A DNA stretch of 64,000 nucleotides, taken from positions 1,907,001 to 1,971,000 of the forward strand of contig NZ_CP032152.1 in the NCBI RefSeq assembly GCF_003555505.1. The letters run 5' to 3'. Below, one piece after another: positions 37,078-47,308 of the stretch (position 1 is the first letter of the stretch; each line of letters starts with the position of its first letter). Under the pieces are notes generated by a model. That model had not been told where the DNA came from. It searched no databases and saw only the letters and a program-made list of their open reading frames with translations. The stretch is from Thermosynechococcus sichuanensis E542 (GTDB taxonomy: Bacteria > Cyanobacteriota > Cyanobacteriia > Thermosynechococcales > Thermosynechococcaceae). Position numbers and translations under genes: made by a program.

Positions 37078-38100
37078 ATGGTCTTGGCACAGGGATTACG
37101 GGTTGGCATTTTAGGCGCCACGGGTGCTGTTGGCACGGAAATTTTGGCCATTTTGGCGGAACGGTCGTTTCCAGTGGCAGAGTTGCGGCTGTTGGCTTCG
37201 CCCCGTTCAGCCGGTCAAACCCTCTCTTTTGGTGAGACGGTGCTACCGGTACAGGCGGTGAGTGAAGAGACCCTCAAGGGACTGGATTTGATTTTGGCGT
37301 CGGCGGGGGCAAGTGTGTCGCGGCAGTGGCTACCGATCGCCATCCAAGGGGGAGCGATCGCCATTGATAATTCCAGTGCCTATCGCATGGAACCCAATGT
37401 CCCCTTAGTGGTGCCCGAAGTCAACCCTGAAGATCTCAAAACACACCAAGGCATCATTGCCAATCCCAACTGCACCACGATTTTGATGACCGTTGCGTTA
37501 TGGCCATTGCATCAGGTGCGACCGATTCGGCGAATTGTAGCGGCAACTTACCAGTCTGCCAGTGGGGCGGGGGCAAAAGCGATGCAAGAACTCAAGGATC
37601 AAGCCCTTGATATTCTCAAGGGGCAGCCACCCCGTACAGAGGTCTTTCCCTATCCCTTGGCCTTTAACCTCTTTCCCCACAACTCTCCCCTCAATGACCA
37701 GGGCTACTGCCAAGAAGAAATGAAGATGGTCAATGAAACCCGCAAAATTTTCCATGCCCCAGAGTTGCGCCTAACAGCCACCTGTGTGCGTGTGCCTGTG
37801 CTGCGTGCCCATTCAGAGGCGCTGAATGTTGAATTTTTTGAGCCTTTTCCGCTGCAAGAAGCGCGCGATCGCCTGCAACAGGCGGCAGGAGTACAGTTTG
37901 TTGAGGATTGGCAGCGTAACTATTTCCCGATGCCCCTAGAGGCCACAGGTAAAGACCCAGTGCTAGTGGGACGGTTGCGCCAAGATATTTCCGAACCCAA
38001 TGCCCTTGAACTGTGGTTGTGTGGCGATCAAATCCGCAAGGGGGCAGCACTAAATGCCGTGCAGATTGCCGAATCGCTGATTGCCCAAGGACTCCTCTAA
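37078..38100 (+). CDS. asd: Aspartate-semialdehyde dehydrogenase
   Basis: Second step of the aspartate pathway to lysine, threonine and methionine, reducing aspartyl phosphate with NADPH. The 340-residue protein from the ATG at 37078 has RVGILGATGAVGTEIL, catalytic C132 (ANPNCTTI) and H245 (LRAHSE). AGGAG lies a few bases before this ATG, while an in-frame ATG eight codons upstream lacks such a site. It is divergent from the exoprotein gene (178-base gap) and converges on the helicase gene of the defence cluster, 11 bases away. Confidence 0.95.
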   Translation: MVLAQGLRVGILGATGAVGTEILAILAERSFPVAELRLLASPRSAGQTLSFGETVLPVQAVSEETLKGLDLILASAGASVSRQWLPIAIQGGAIAIDNSSAYRMEPNVPLVVPEVNPEDLKTHQGIIANPNCTTILMTVALWPLHQVRPIRRIVAATYQSASGAGAKAMQELKDQALDILKGQPPRTEVFPYPLAFNLFPHNSPLNDQGYCQEEMKMVNETRKIFHAPELRLTATCVRVPVLRAHSEALNVEFFEPFPLQEARDRLQQAAGVQFVEDWQRNYFPMPLEATGKDPVLVGRLRQDISEPNALELWLCGDQIRKGAALNAVQIAESLIAQGLL

Positions 38101-38111
38101 GCCAAAAGAGC

Positions 38112-40820
38112 CTACCACGGTTGGCTGAGGACATTGAGGATGTCTTGCCGTGCCAGTACCCGCGCACAGTTGCGCCATTGATCGGGATCGTCGCTGACAT
38201 GGCGTTCATAGCGCAGCTCAAAGGCGTTGCGGGCTTCTTGGCGGAGGTGGAGGTACTTGTCCATCAAGTCTTCGAGTTGCTCGATGTTGTCAATCCATTC
38301 ATCCTCAAGGGTGTCGGGCAGGCTGCCAAAGATGTCGTAGCGATCCTTCATACGGCGCGAGAGGGCTTCATAGATTTTTTCATCCAAGGTATTGTGATAA
38401 ACCAAGTTGAGCATTTCCACGGTGGGGCGGCGTTGGCCAAAGCGTTTGATCCGACCCAAACGTTGCTCGAGACGAGAGGGGTTCCAAGGAAGGTCAACGT
38501 TGATTAGGGTGCCAAGGGTTTGCAAGTTCAACCCTTCACAGGCAGCATCGGTGGCAATGACGAGGCGGATGCGGTGGTGCTTGACGCCGTCCTTGATGGC
38601 CTCGCGATCCACACTTGTGAATTGTCCCCCTTGCCAAAGACCGCTTTTGCCGACACCCGCATATACCGCAATGAGTTCTGTGGGGAGGGCTTGGGTTAGG
38701 GCAGTGGCTACGGCGGTCACGGTATCGTAAAACTGACTGAAAATAATGCAGCCATACTCTAGCCAAGGGTGGGGGTCGGTGAGGGGCTGGGTGAGGAAAG
38801 CCAAGACAGCGGTGAGTTTTGGATCGCGGGCTTCGGGACGCTCTAGCTCGGCAATGACTTGTTCGAGGGCGTGCTGCTCGGCAGGGGTGAGGTTACTGAG
38901 GATGGAAGTGGCAGAGGCAAGTTCGCCGTCCTCGTCGAGGGATTGATGGTTGAGGATTTTGGTAGCGGTGATCCGTCCAGCCGCAAAGCTAGAGCAGAGG
39001 CGTTGCAGGAGAATGGTTTTGAGAAAACCAGCGGTACGAGTGCGTTGACCAAGGGCATGACTAAATTCTTCGGCGGCTGTGTAGGCACACTCAAAGGTAT
39101 AGTTGGCCATGAGGCCGACACCTATAAAGGGAATGTCACCATAGGTACCTAGGGGGGCATCGGGTTGAGGGTGGACAATGACACCCACTCGCTCTAGGAG
39201 GCCTTTTTCTTCGAGGGTGCGGCGGCGGCGCACAACGGTATGGCGAACAATGGGATTATGGTGGTAGAGGAATTCAGCTTCTGCGGGTAGCTCAAGTTCT
39301 AAGCGTGTCTGGATAACAGTAGGAAGACTGGCAAATCCTGTGCTGACGCAGTACTCTTTGTCATCCAGTCCTAGCTGGAGTCGGATGGCGGAAAAGATTG
39401 GGTGCTCTTTGGCGGGGGGAAGGGGGTTTTGCAACCACTCCCACATTTCGCGGGGAGTCGGGGGAGATTGTTCGCCTTTGACAATAGGGAGAGCCGTTTG
39501 CCATATCTGCCAGCGGGAGTAGGTTCTTCCCAAAACAAAGCCTGCCCCTTGGTTGAGGATGCCTAGGAGATCCCAGAGTTCATAGACTTGGGTTTGAATG
39601 GGGGTGGCGGTACCCAAGAGGACGTGTCGGCTGCGTTGAGCAATTTGCTGCATGAAGTTTAGCAGGTGGTTGGGTTGGCCTGCTTTTTGACCAATACCCC
39701 CGTGCCGCCGCGCCCGATGGGCTTCATCGAGGATGACCGTGCCATAGCGGCGACTCAGCAAAACCTCACATTCGGGGGATTGCTGAATGATTAAACCCGT
39801 AGAGACAATGGCGATTTGTACGGGACAGCGGGCAATGTCTTCAACGCCACGGGTGCGGATGATGTGACCTTGGGCATCCTGCCAGTATTTGCCTTGGGAC
39901 ATCCAAACGGCGCTGGGAATGGCGAGTTTGTCGAGGAGTTCGGTTTGCCATTGCAGGGTGAGGGGGGCAGGACAGAGGATGAGAACAGGGCCATCCCCCA
40001 ATAGATTGGCCACAAGGGCAGCGGTGGCGAGGGAGAGGGTTTTGCCGACCCCCACTTCATCGGCTAGGAGGAGGCGGACTTGATCATAGGTTTGGCGGTG
40101 CTCAAGGAAGAGGGCAACAAAGTCCCGTTGCCACGGTTGGAGGGTTTCACCACGGCGGTAGAGGGGACTTTCGGCAAGGGTGGCGGCAGGAATATCTTGG
40201 GGGGCTAGATCAATTAGTTTGACTTCTTGGCGATCGCCAATGCGGTGGATCTGCTCAATAATCACTTCAGGCAGGGGAATGCCCATCTCCCAGAGGGCAG
40301 CAAATTCCGCTTCGACCCAAGCCACACCTTCGGGGGTGGGATCTTCCCAGAGGAGTTCATAGTTGGTGCTAAACGCCCGTTTGGACTCATTCACGGATCC
40401 AAGGAAGCAGGTTTTGTGGCCTGTGGCCGATTCAATCACCCCTGCTTTGCCGTGAAGAAAAAGCTGCTGGGCGGGCACAACGCGAATGTGGAGGTTGCCT
40501 TGGCGGAGCAGTTCATAGAGGCGACGGTATTGGGGGCGATAGAGGGCAGCTTCGAGGGCAGGATCCGCTTCTTGCCAGCGATCGAGGAGCGCAGCTTCAC
40601 GGGCACGGCGGGACACGTGCCAATCTTGGGGGTCAAGGTCACTGTTGCAGACGACTTGGATGGTGGGAATGGTACTGAGGAATTCGCCCACCAGTTCTAG
40701 GATGGAGCTACGGAAGTAGCCAGCAATGCGACGGTAGGCCACGGCCCCCTGCAAGCGGTCTTGAAGAAAGGTGCGATCGAGGGGCTGAAGACGGGAGGAA
40801 AAGCGATTCAAAGCACCCAT
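38112..40820 (-). CDS. PLD-SNF2 helicase of a DUF1156/DUF499 defence cluster
   Basis: A 902-residue protein. The N-terminal 190 residues resemble a phospholipase-D-type domain with one HxK motif (LFLHGKAGVIES, about residue 123). A superfamily 2 SNF2-like helicase follows: Walker A ADEVGVGKT (about 257), LDEAHRAR (about 366), GTATPIQ, and motif VI EQRLGRIKRFGQ (about 790). The first gene of its operon is the DUF1156 methylase, whose stop lies four bases upstream. Helicases with PLD domains accompany DNA methylases in several anti-phage systems (DISARM uses separate drmC and drmD genes). It probably translocates along or degrades unmodified DNA; nuclease activity is not proven, since only one HKD-like motif is clear. 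Confidence 0.85.
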   Translation of the reverse strand: MGALNRFSSRLQPLDRTFLQDRLQGAVAYRRIAGYFRSSILELVGEFLSTIPTIQVVCNSDLDPQDWHVSRRAREAALLDRWQEADPALEAALYRPQYRRLYELLRQGNLHIRVVPAQQLFLHGKAGVIESATGHKTCFLGSVNESKRAFSTNYELLWEDPTPEGVAWVEAEFAALWEMGIPLPEVIIEQIHRIGDRQEVKLIDLAPQDIPAATLAESPLYRRGETLQPWQRDFVALFLEHRQTYDQVRLLLADEVGVGKTLSLATAALVANLLGDGPVLILCPAPLTLQWQTELLDKLAIPSAVWMSQGKYWQDAQGHIIRTRGVEDIARCPVQIAIVSTGLIIQQSPECEVLLSRRYGTVILDEAHRARRHGGIGQKAGQPNHLLNFMQQIAQRSRHVLLGTATPIQTQVYELWDLLGILNQGAGFVLGRTYSRWQIWQTALPIVKGEQSPPTPREMWEWLQNPLPPAKEHPIFSAIRLQLGLDDKEYCVSTGFASLPTVIQTRLELELPAEAEFLYHHNPIVRHTVVRRRRTLEEKGLLERVGVIVHPQPDAPLGTYGDIPFIGVGLMANYTFECAYTAAEEFSHALGQRTRTAGFLKTILLQRLCSSFAAGRITATKILNHQSLDEDGELASATSILSNLTPAEQHALEQVIAELERPEARDPKLTAVLAFLTQPLTDPHPWLEYGCIIFSQFYDTVTAVATALTQALPTELIAVYAGVGKSGLWQGGQFTSVDREAIKDGVKHHRIRLVIATDAACEGLNLQTLGTLINVDLPWNPSRLEQRLGRIKRFGQRRPTVEMLNLVYHNTLDEKIYEALSRRMKDRYDIFGSLPDTLEDEWIDNIEQLEDLMDKYLHLRQEARNAFELRYERHVSDDPDQWRNCARVLARQDILNVLSQPW

Positions 40821-40824
40821 AACC

Positions 40825-43800
40825 CTAATTTAAGCGTTGATGCAAGAGGGCTTCGGCAAGAATGCGGGCAGCACTGGCTTCGGCGGCGCGGTGGTAGCGC
40901 AGGTGGTGTTCGATGTATTGGCAGACTTCGATAACTTGCTCCCGTTGACGATAAAAATCGGGCAAGTTGTGGCTCAAGTGCTGAATCACCACATCCACGT
41001 CCTCATCCTGTTGCAGTTCCATGAGGGCATAGAGGATGCCGCGCACTAGGGTACCCCCAAATTCACTGCCGCTGTCCATGAGGCTGCTGCCCAGTTCAAG
41101 GGCACTTTTGAGGCGGGCGTGGTTGGCGCGTTTGTCGGCCATTAGGGGATAGAAATCCCGCACTTTGAAGGCTTTGGCGAAGTTTTGATAGTTGTCTAGG
41201 GTTTTCAGCCCCCGCAGTTCAAGATCCAGCATTTTTAGGTAAAACCGCTCCATGGGTTGGAGTTCCTTCCAGAGGTCACGGCTCAGCCCCGAGGGTACAA
41301 GGTGCTGGTTGGCAATATCCACGGCAAAGGTAATCAGCTCATCCACAAACGTGGTTTCCCCCTTAAGGCGTGGCCGTAGGGCTTCGTTGGTCATATCACG
41401 GCCATCAATGCGGTCATATTGGGTCAAGACCCGCAGCGCAGCCGCATAGCCCGCCATCTGCAAATCGGCATCTTCAAAGACATTTTCATCGCGATACCAT
41501 CCCCGCGCCTGTTGATTTAGCCCCGTCAGCAAATTCACCTGCTGCTCCACTTCCTCTTGCAAGTCCCATGCCAAATCATCGCGGGTGGTACTGAGGTGGC
41601 CTTGGCGTTTGCGACACACCAGCAGAACGGTACCTTTGACATAACTGCCATTGCGCAACCCGCTATCCGTTTCAGTGACCACATACCACGCTGCTGTTAC
41701 CTGCAAGCCTGCTGCCCAAACAATGTTGGCCATGTCCGCCCAGATCGCCCCAGATTGATGGGTAAACATGATCACTTGCAGGCCATTGTCCGCCATGCAC
41801 TCCCTCATGCGACGGTAGGACTCAACCATATTGCGGCGAAACTCTTCCCCTTCCCCTTTAATGGCGAGGGCACGGCGACTGTCCCACACCCAATCGGCAA
41901 ACTCTGGCGGTGGATTTTTGCGCAACCAAGCAATAAAAAACTCGGTAATTTCTTCGTACTTCACCGCATCACCATAGGGCGGATCTGTAATGTAAATATC
42001 ATTATTTACACAGTGAGATTTAGCATCGTTATTATTGACTTTACAATGAACTATCAAAGGATATTTATTAAAGCTACGAACTAAAAAAGGTTTAATTTGC
42101 GTGAACGAACGACAGGCATAGTTAAAGAAAGTATTCAATGCCTGATTATAAAAAACATTTTGAGCATTATCACGGGATGTGTCCCAAACACAAAGCTTAG
42201 AGAAATAGTTCAGAGCGTAAGCATAATTAATATAATCTGTAGCTTTAGAAAATTTTCTAATCATGCTTCCAATTAATAACTGCCTAGGATTAAACAAGTG
42301 GTGCCAATACGTCCATCCCCGCTCCCATATTGGTTGCCTTGTATTGTGGCCTAATTCAATGGGCATATCAGGCACCCAGCCCTTTTCTTGCCATTCAGTC
42401 AGGTGTTTGGCGACATAGTCTTCAACAATTCGCTCCCGTTCTAAATCAGCGGCAGTGACCTCACGAAATTCGTATTCATAGCGGCTGGTGTTGGCAATGG
42501 GTCGCATCCACTGAATGCAGTAGAGTCGCTCTTGGAAAATGTCATCGGGGTGGGGTTTGAAGTCAGATTTTTGCCAGCGGCGGAGGCGATTAGCAGTTTT
42601 GCCGTCGGGGGTTTTGTAGTCGCCCCGCAGGGTAGAAATTTTGGTGCGATACTCACGACCGTTGACCGTGTGAATGAGGTAAGGGTCTTGGCCGCGTCCA
42701 TCGGAGCGCACAGTGCCTTTTTCGGCGGCTTTGAGGTCTGCATCGCTGACACCAGATCGAATGCGAATGCGATACCGTTGCTCGCTGGCCTCTGGCTCTA
42801 ATTCGGCAATGACCCGATAGCCTTTGCTAATGACCCGCGTTGGCAAGAGGGGCACCCACCAGCCCGTTTGTGGACAGCGAGTCTCAAGGCAATACAAAAA
42901 GACTTTGGCACGCCAACCATTACCATCCTCTTCAATGCCCAGTTGATCAATTTCCGCTTGGACTTTGGCCACCAATTCCTGTTGATCTTGCTCCAGTTGT
43001 GCCCGCTCTTCTGGGGTGCCGCCAACGATGTGAAATGCCCCCCATGTCAGCAAACAGGCAATGGGATTGAGATCACTGGCATAGACATCACAGCCAAGGC
43101 GAGCGGCTTCAAAGGGGATTTGCCCCGAACCGCAAAAGGTATCTGCCACCCGAGGGCGATGACCAAAGCGCAGAATACCCAACTGTTCAATGAGTTCGGG
43201 GAAGGAGTGGGCATGGGTTCCCAAGTGGGCATTGACCCGCTGCCAAATGTGATCGTGGACATCGGCCACTTCTTCAGGCCGGTAGAGGCTCTCAATGCGC
43301 TGCCGATAGGGCACTTTGGGCAAAAGTTCAGCTTCAAGGTGACGGCGATCCCACAGGGGCACATCATCGCGCCAAGATAATTTCACATTGGCATAGAGAG
43401 GGTTTGACCAATCCACAGGGGCGGAGCGCAGGAGCAACTGAGGTGGTGAAATATCAAAAAAATCCTGTAGGCGAGCAAAGGTGACCTTGGCAGCAATTTC
43501 TTTGGGCGTGGGTTTCTTTTTAGCGCGGGCAGCAAGGGAGGCATCGTCCATGCCCATCAGTAGCTCAAAAATTTCCAAATCACGCTGCGGGTCATCGGTG
43601 GCAGGCAACAGACACCCCAAAATGCAAGCCTTGGCCAGAATCAGCGGCTTGCGGCCTTTCCAATAGGAACCCAGAGCCGTGAGGGTTTGACCTGCCCCTG
43701 CCATGCGTTCCTTATAGACTTCGGCAGAGAGTTTCTGCACAGGTAAAAGGCGTTCAATGAGGGCGGGACGATGTGCCCAAGCACGGGGGGGGAGGGTGGG

Positions 43801-43833
43801 TGGGGATTCTGTAGTTGGGGGGCGATCGGGCAT
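40825..43833 (-). CDS. DUF1156 adenine-specific DNA methyltransferase
   Basis: A 1002-residue protein. DUF1156 is at the N terminus (RPALIERLLPVQKLSAEVYKE). The SAM-binding motif I is VADTFCGSGQIPFEAARLG (about residue 230) and the catalytic motif is DPPYGDAVKYEE (D617-P-P-Y), the layout of N6-adenine or N4-cytosine methylases in COG1743. Residues about 515-615, between these motifs, are encoded by a visibly AT-rich stretch (41990-42300) unlike the rest of the gene. This may be a replaced target-recognition segment. It should protect host DNA in the cluster. Start at 43833 is an ATG; the helicase gene follows after four bases. Confidence 0.87.
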   Translation of the reverse strand: MPDRPPTTESPPTLPPRAWAHRPALIERLLPVQKLSAEVYKERMAGAGQTLTALGSYWKGRKPLILAKACILGCLLPATDDPQRDLEIFELLMGMDDASLAARAKKKPTPKEIAAKVTFARLQDFFDISPPQLLLRSAPVDWSNPLYANVKLSWRDDVPLWDRRHLEAELLPKVPYRQRIESLYRPEEVADVHDHIWQRVNAHLGTHAHSFPELIEQLGILRFGHRPRVADTFCGSGQIPFEAARLGCDVYASDLNPIACLLTWGAFHIVGGTPEERAQLEQDQQELVAKVQAEIDQLGIEEDGNGWRAKVFLYCLETRCPQTGWWVPLLPTRVISKGYRVIAELEPEASEQRYRIRIRSGVSDADLKAAEKGTVRSDGRGQDPYLIHTVNGREYRTKISTLRGDYKTPDGKTANRLRRWQKSDFKPHPDDIFQERLYCIQWMRPIANTSRYEYEFREVTAADLERERIVEDYVAKHLTEWQEKGWVPDMPIELGHNTRQPIWERGWTYWHHLFNPRQLLIGSMIRKFSKATDYINYAYALNYFSKLCVWDTSRDNAQNVFYNQALNTFFNYACRSFTQIKPFLVRSFNKYPLIVHCKVNNNDAKSHCVNNDIYITDPPYGDAVKYEEITEFFIAWLRKNPPPEFADWVWDSRRALAIKGEGEEFRRNMVESYRRMRECMADNGLQVIMFTHQSGAIWADMANIVWAAGLQVTAAWYVVTETDSGLRNGSYVKGTVLLVCRKRQGHLSTTRDDLAWDLQEEVEQQVNLLTGLNQQARGWYRDENVFEDADLQMAGYAAALRVLTQYDRIDGRDMTNEALRPRLKGETTFVDELITFAVDIANQHLVPSGLSRDLWKELQPMERFYLKMLDLELRGLKTLDNYQNFAKAFKVRDFYPLMADKRANHARLKSALELGSSLMDSGSEFGGTLVRGILYALMELQQDEDVDVVIQHLSHNLPDFYRQREQVIEVCQYIEHHLRYHRAAEASAARILAEALLHQRLN

Positions 43834-43860
43834 TGTGGTTTTGATTGCTGTGAACCTAGT

Positions 43861-44145
43861 CTAGTTTTCGGAATGTTCCTGTAGCCAAGCATCTACCACC
43901 CCAAGGGAGGTCATATCAAGCAGGATTCCTGCCAAAGCACTAATTCTCTCTGGGGCAAGGTCTCTAATTTTTTCTTCCATCTCAGCAGGAAGATCGCCAA
44001 AGCACCGCGTTAGGAGCTGCAATATTGTTTCTTTCACCCCTTCTGCCTTTGCTGTGGTGTAAATCTCCTCATATAACTCACGATAGAAACGTGTTCGCTT
44101 CAGCTCATCCTTCGTGAATCCCAACGTCTCCTTTGCGCCTCCCAT
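43861..44145 (-). pseudogene. Truncated Rpn-family (DUF4351) nuclease, C-terminal part only
   Basis: About 94 residues from the ATG at 44145 (MGGAKETLGFTKDELKRTRFY). They match only the end of Rpn-family PD-(D/E)XK proteins: a helical linker (YRELYEEIYTTAKAEGVKET) and a DUF4351-like tail (LLTRCFGDLPAEMEEKIRDL, then LLDMTSLGVVDAWLQEH). The nuclease domain, normally about 200 residues, is absent. It lies between the two divergent arms of the defence cluster, 28 bases upstream of the methylase. It is most likely a remnant; a role as a small regulator or antitoxin-like protein is possible. Confidence 0.65.
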
Positions 44146-44204
44146 TTCCAGCACAGACAATGTTGTTATGATTGTTGTGATAGATCAAAGTCCTTAAGCG
44201 TTCT

Positions 44205-47200
44205 ATGGAATCTGTTCGTAAAGCCTGTGTTCTCCAGCCCAATGCTCTCAGTATTCGCGTTAGCGATCAAGTTGAGAAATTAGAAGAGCTAATCATTGCT
44301 GAAGGGGATGGTGTTGCCTTCTTTGAGCGTACCTATATCACTGAAGGGATGCGCTCGCTAATTGAGGAAGGGTTGAAACGCTTGGCAGGCTGCTCTTCGC
44401 AAGCGGTTTTTCATCTTAAGCAGGCCATGGGGGGTGGCAAGACGCATTTGCTGGTGGGCTTTGGTCTCTTGGCGAAACACTTGAGCTTACGACAACGGAT
44501 TGTTCCAGAATTGAGCGATCGCTATCCTTTTGAGAGTGCGGCGATCGCCGCCTTTAATGGCCGCAATGATCCACCCCGCTTTTTCTGGGGGGAGATTGCC
44601 ACACAACTGGGTCAACCAGAGACTTTTCAACGGTTTTGGCAGCAAGGTCCCGTTGCCCCAGCCGAAGAAGATTGGTTGCAATTGTTTGATCAGCCACAGC
44701 CGATTTTGATTCTGTTGGATGAATTGCCTCCCTACTTCCAAAACTTGGCGAGTCGCTCTGCGGGGATGGTAACGGTTGCTGATATTGCCACCCGTGCCTT
44801 TGCGAACCTCCTCACCGCTGCCAGTAAAAAAAGGAATGTCTGCGTTGTTGTCTCTGACTTGGCTGCTGCCTATGAAACAGGGAGTCGCTTAATTAACCGT
44901 GCCCTAGAGGATGCCCGCTCAGAATTGGGGCGTCAAGAACGGGTGATTACCCCTGTGGATCTTTCCACCGATGAAGTCTATAACATCCTGAAAAAACGGC
45001 TCTTTGCCCAGTTGCCGCCCCCTGAAACGATCCGTGCCATTGCCAATGCCTACGCTGCCAAACTTACAGAGGCAGCCAAAGCAAAAACGATTCAGCGGGA
45101 TGCAGTTGACCTCGCCAATGAAATTTATAACACCTATCCCTTTCATCCCCGCTTGAAAAATCTCATTGCCCTTTTCAAAGAAAACGAAAACTTTAAGCAA
45201 ACCCGTGGCCTACTCGAACTCACTTCCCTGTTGTTGCGATCGGTGTGGCAGCGACCCACGGATGATGTGTATCTTCTCGGTGCTCAACACTTTGACCTCT
45301 CGATTCCCGATGTGCGCGATAAGCTCACTGAAATTTCCCAGATGCGGGATGTGATTAGCCGCGATATTTGGGATGCCGAAGGTAGTGCCCATGCCCAAAT
45401 CATTGATCAAACGACCCAACATCGAGCGGCCACCGAGATTGCTACCCTCCTGTTGACTGCGAGTTGTTCAACTGCCGTGAATGCTGTCAAGGGATTAACC
45501 CCCGATGAAATTGTTGCGCACCTGCTGACGCCGACGACCCATGCCTCTGAGATTACTGCTGCCTTTAATGAGCTAAAGAATACTGCTTGGTATCTGCACC
45601 ACACTGCCGAAGGCCGCTACTATTTCGATCGCCAAGAAAATCTCACTAAGCTGCTCAAGAGCTTGGCCACCGAAGCCCCTGAGAATAAAATTGACGAGCG
45701 CATTCGCACTAAATTGCGGCAAATGTTTGAACCGAAGCGCAAAACTGCCTACACTGATGTACTGCCGCTGCCGCGTCTGGATGAAGTTGTCGAAAAATTA
45801 CGGCGCGATCGCGTGCTCCTGATTCTCGAACCCAATCATCCGATTCCTTCAGCGCAACTGACAGAATTATTTGCCAACTTGACCCAGAAAAATCATTTGC
45901 TTGTGCTCACGGGTGAAAAAAGCCACATGGCCAGTTTGACCGAGGCTGCCCGCTATGACTATGCCGCCCAAGAGGCCGATAAACGCATTCCCAAAGGCCA
46001 TCCCCAACGGGAAGAGCTAGAAAATAAACAAGCTGAGTATGCTCATCAATTTACCACCACCGTTGAAAGTCTCTTTGATAAAGTGGTGTTTCCCATTCAA
46101 CGGCCAGGGCGAGAACCACAGTTGGTCTCAAAAACCTTGATCACACGGGATCCCCACCAGCCCTTTGACGGCGAATTACAAATTGAGCAGACCCTGAGCC
46201 GTGACCCGATCAAGCTCTATCTTGATGTTGAAAAAGACTACAATGCCTTGGTGGAAAAGGCAGAACTGCTCCTCTGGCCTGAAAATCAAGATGATACGCG
46301 CTGGTCAGATGTGGGCGATCGCTATGCCGAACAGCCCGGCATGCCTTGGCTGCCCCCAAGGGGACTGGATCAACTGCGCACCCTCGCCTGTCAACGGGGT
46401 CGCTGGGAAGACCTCAGCAATGGCTACTTGACCAAGAAACCCAGGCCCAAGCGCACCAGCGTTCAAGTCATTCCAGAGTCAGGACCTGATGAAAAGGGCA
46501 CCGTCCGCCTACGGGTCACCCCCATCAATGTGGGTGCCAACGCCATGATTTTCTATGCCGAAGAGAGCGACACGGTCTCAGAGTTGAGTCCCCGTCTCCA
46601 AGAAACACATCTCACCACCAATGCCCTCAAGGTTACCTTCTTGGTTAAAGACCCCACGGGTAAGAGTGAAACAGGGGATCCCTACACTTGGCGCAATCAA
46701 CTGACCATCCGTAATCAATTGACTGTTCGCGATGGCCAGCGCTTCGTTGAATTATTTGTTGCCCCCCGAGGCAAATTGCGCTACACCCTCGATGGTTCTG
46801 AACCCCGCAATGGCATAGAGTACACTGAACCGATTCAGATTGGCGATGGAGAAGTGCTGCTGCAAGTTCTCGCTATCGCTGATGATCTCGAAACTAAAGC
46901 GAAATTTACCTTTCCTGCGGTTCACAGCCCCCGCGCTACCACACCCAGCATCGTTACCGACAAACCCGCGCAGTGGAAACCCCGCAAAGGGGCACTGATC
47001 AGCTCGCGGCAAAAGATTTTTCAAGGCTTGGAGGTGGCCGATCGCGCCCAAACAAAATTTCGCGGCGTTGTTCTCAACTTGGGTCAAGGAAAAGCAATCA
47101 TGTCATTGACCATTGGTTCTGATTTGGCAGTAGAGGCTGTCTTTCTCAAGCAACTACTGAGCCAGATGATGACACTCTTTCCCCCCGATGCCCCCTTGAC

Positions 47201-47300
47201 CTTGACCTTTCAGGAAGCCAATCTCACAACTGCCCATGATTTGCAGAAATTGGCCGAAGAGCTAGGGCTGAGTGTCTCCCACGACGACGTGTACCAGTAG
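44205..47300 (+). CDS. DUF499 ATPase of the defence cluster
   Basis: A 1031-residue P-loop ATPase. Walker A is in KQAMGGGKTHLLVGF (about residue 76) and a Walker-B-like PILILLDELPPYFQ is at about 165. The central part is AAA/STAND-like (DUF499, COG1483). Residues about 845-905 (APRGKLRYTLDGSEPRNGIEY) form a beta-sandwich repeat of the Fn3-associated type seen in glycosidases, which could bind a partner. DUF499 proteins are regularly found beside DUF1156 methylases and DUF3780 proteins in bacterial and archaeal defence islands. It diverges from the methylase and is followed by DUF3780 eight bases downstream. Confidence 0.87.
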   Translation: MESVRKACVLQPNALSIRVSDQVEKLEELIIAEGDGVAFFERTYITEGMRSLIEEGLKRLAGCSSQAVFHLKQAMGGGKTHLLVGFGLLAKHLSLRQRIVPELSDRYPFESAAIAAFNGRNDPPRFFWGEIATQLGQPETFQRFWQQGPVAPAEEDWLQLFDQPQPILILLDELPPYFQNLASRSAGMVTVADIATRAFANLLTAASKKRNVCVVVSDLAAAYETGSRLINRALEDARSELGRQERVITPVDLSTDEVYNILKKRLFAQLPPPETIRAIANAYAAKLTEAAKAKTIQRDAVDLANEIYNTYPFHPRLKNLIALFKENENFKQTRGLLELTSLLLRSVWQRPTDDVYLLGAQHFDLSIPDVRDKLTEISQMRDVISRDIWDAEGSAHAQIIDQTTQHRAATEIATLLLTASCSTAVNAVKGLTPDEIVAHLLTPTTHASEITAAFNELKNTAWYLHHTAEGRYYFDRQENLTKLLKSLATEAPENKIDERIRTKLRQMFEPKRKTAYTDVLPLPRLDEVVEKLRRDRVLLILEPNHPIPSAQLTELFANLTQKNHLLVLTGEKSHMASLTEAARYDYAAQEADKRIPKGHPQREELENKQAEYAHQFTTTVESLFDKVVFPIQRPGREPQLVSKTLITRDPHQPFDGELQIEQTLSRDPIKLYLDVEKDYNALVEKAELLLWPENQDDTRWSDVGDRYAEQPGMPWLPPRGLDQLRTLACQRGRWEDLSNGYLTKKPRPKRTSVQVIPESGPDEKGTVRLRVTPINVGANAMIFYAEESDTVSELSPRLQETHLTTNALKVTFLVKDPTGKSETGDPYTWRNQLTIRNQLTVRDGQRFVELFVAPRGKLRYTLDGSEPRNGIEYTEPIQIGDGEVLLQVLAIADDLETKAKFTFPAVHSPRATTPSIVTDKPAQWKPRKGALISSRQKIFQGLEVADRAQTKFRGVVLNLGQGKAIMSLTIGSDLAVEAVFLKQLLSQMMTLFPPDAPLTLTFQEANLTTAHDLQKLAEELGLSVSHDDVYQ

Positions 47301-47308
47301 CATCCCCC

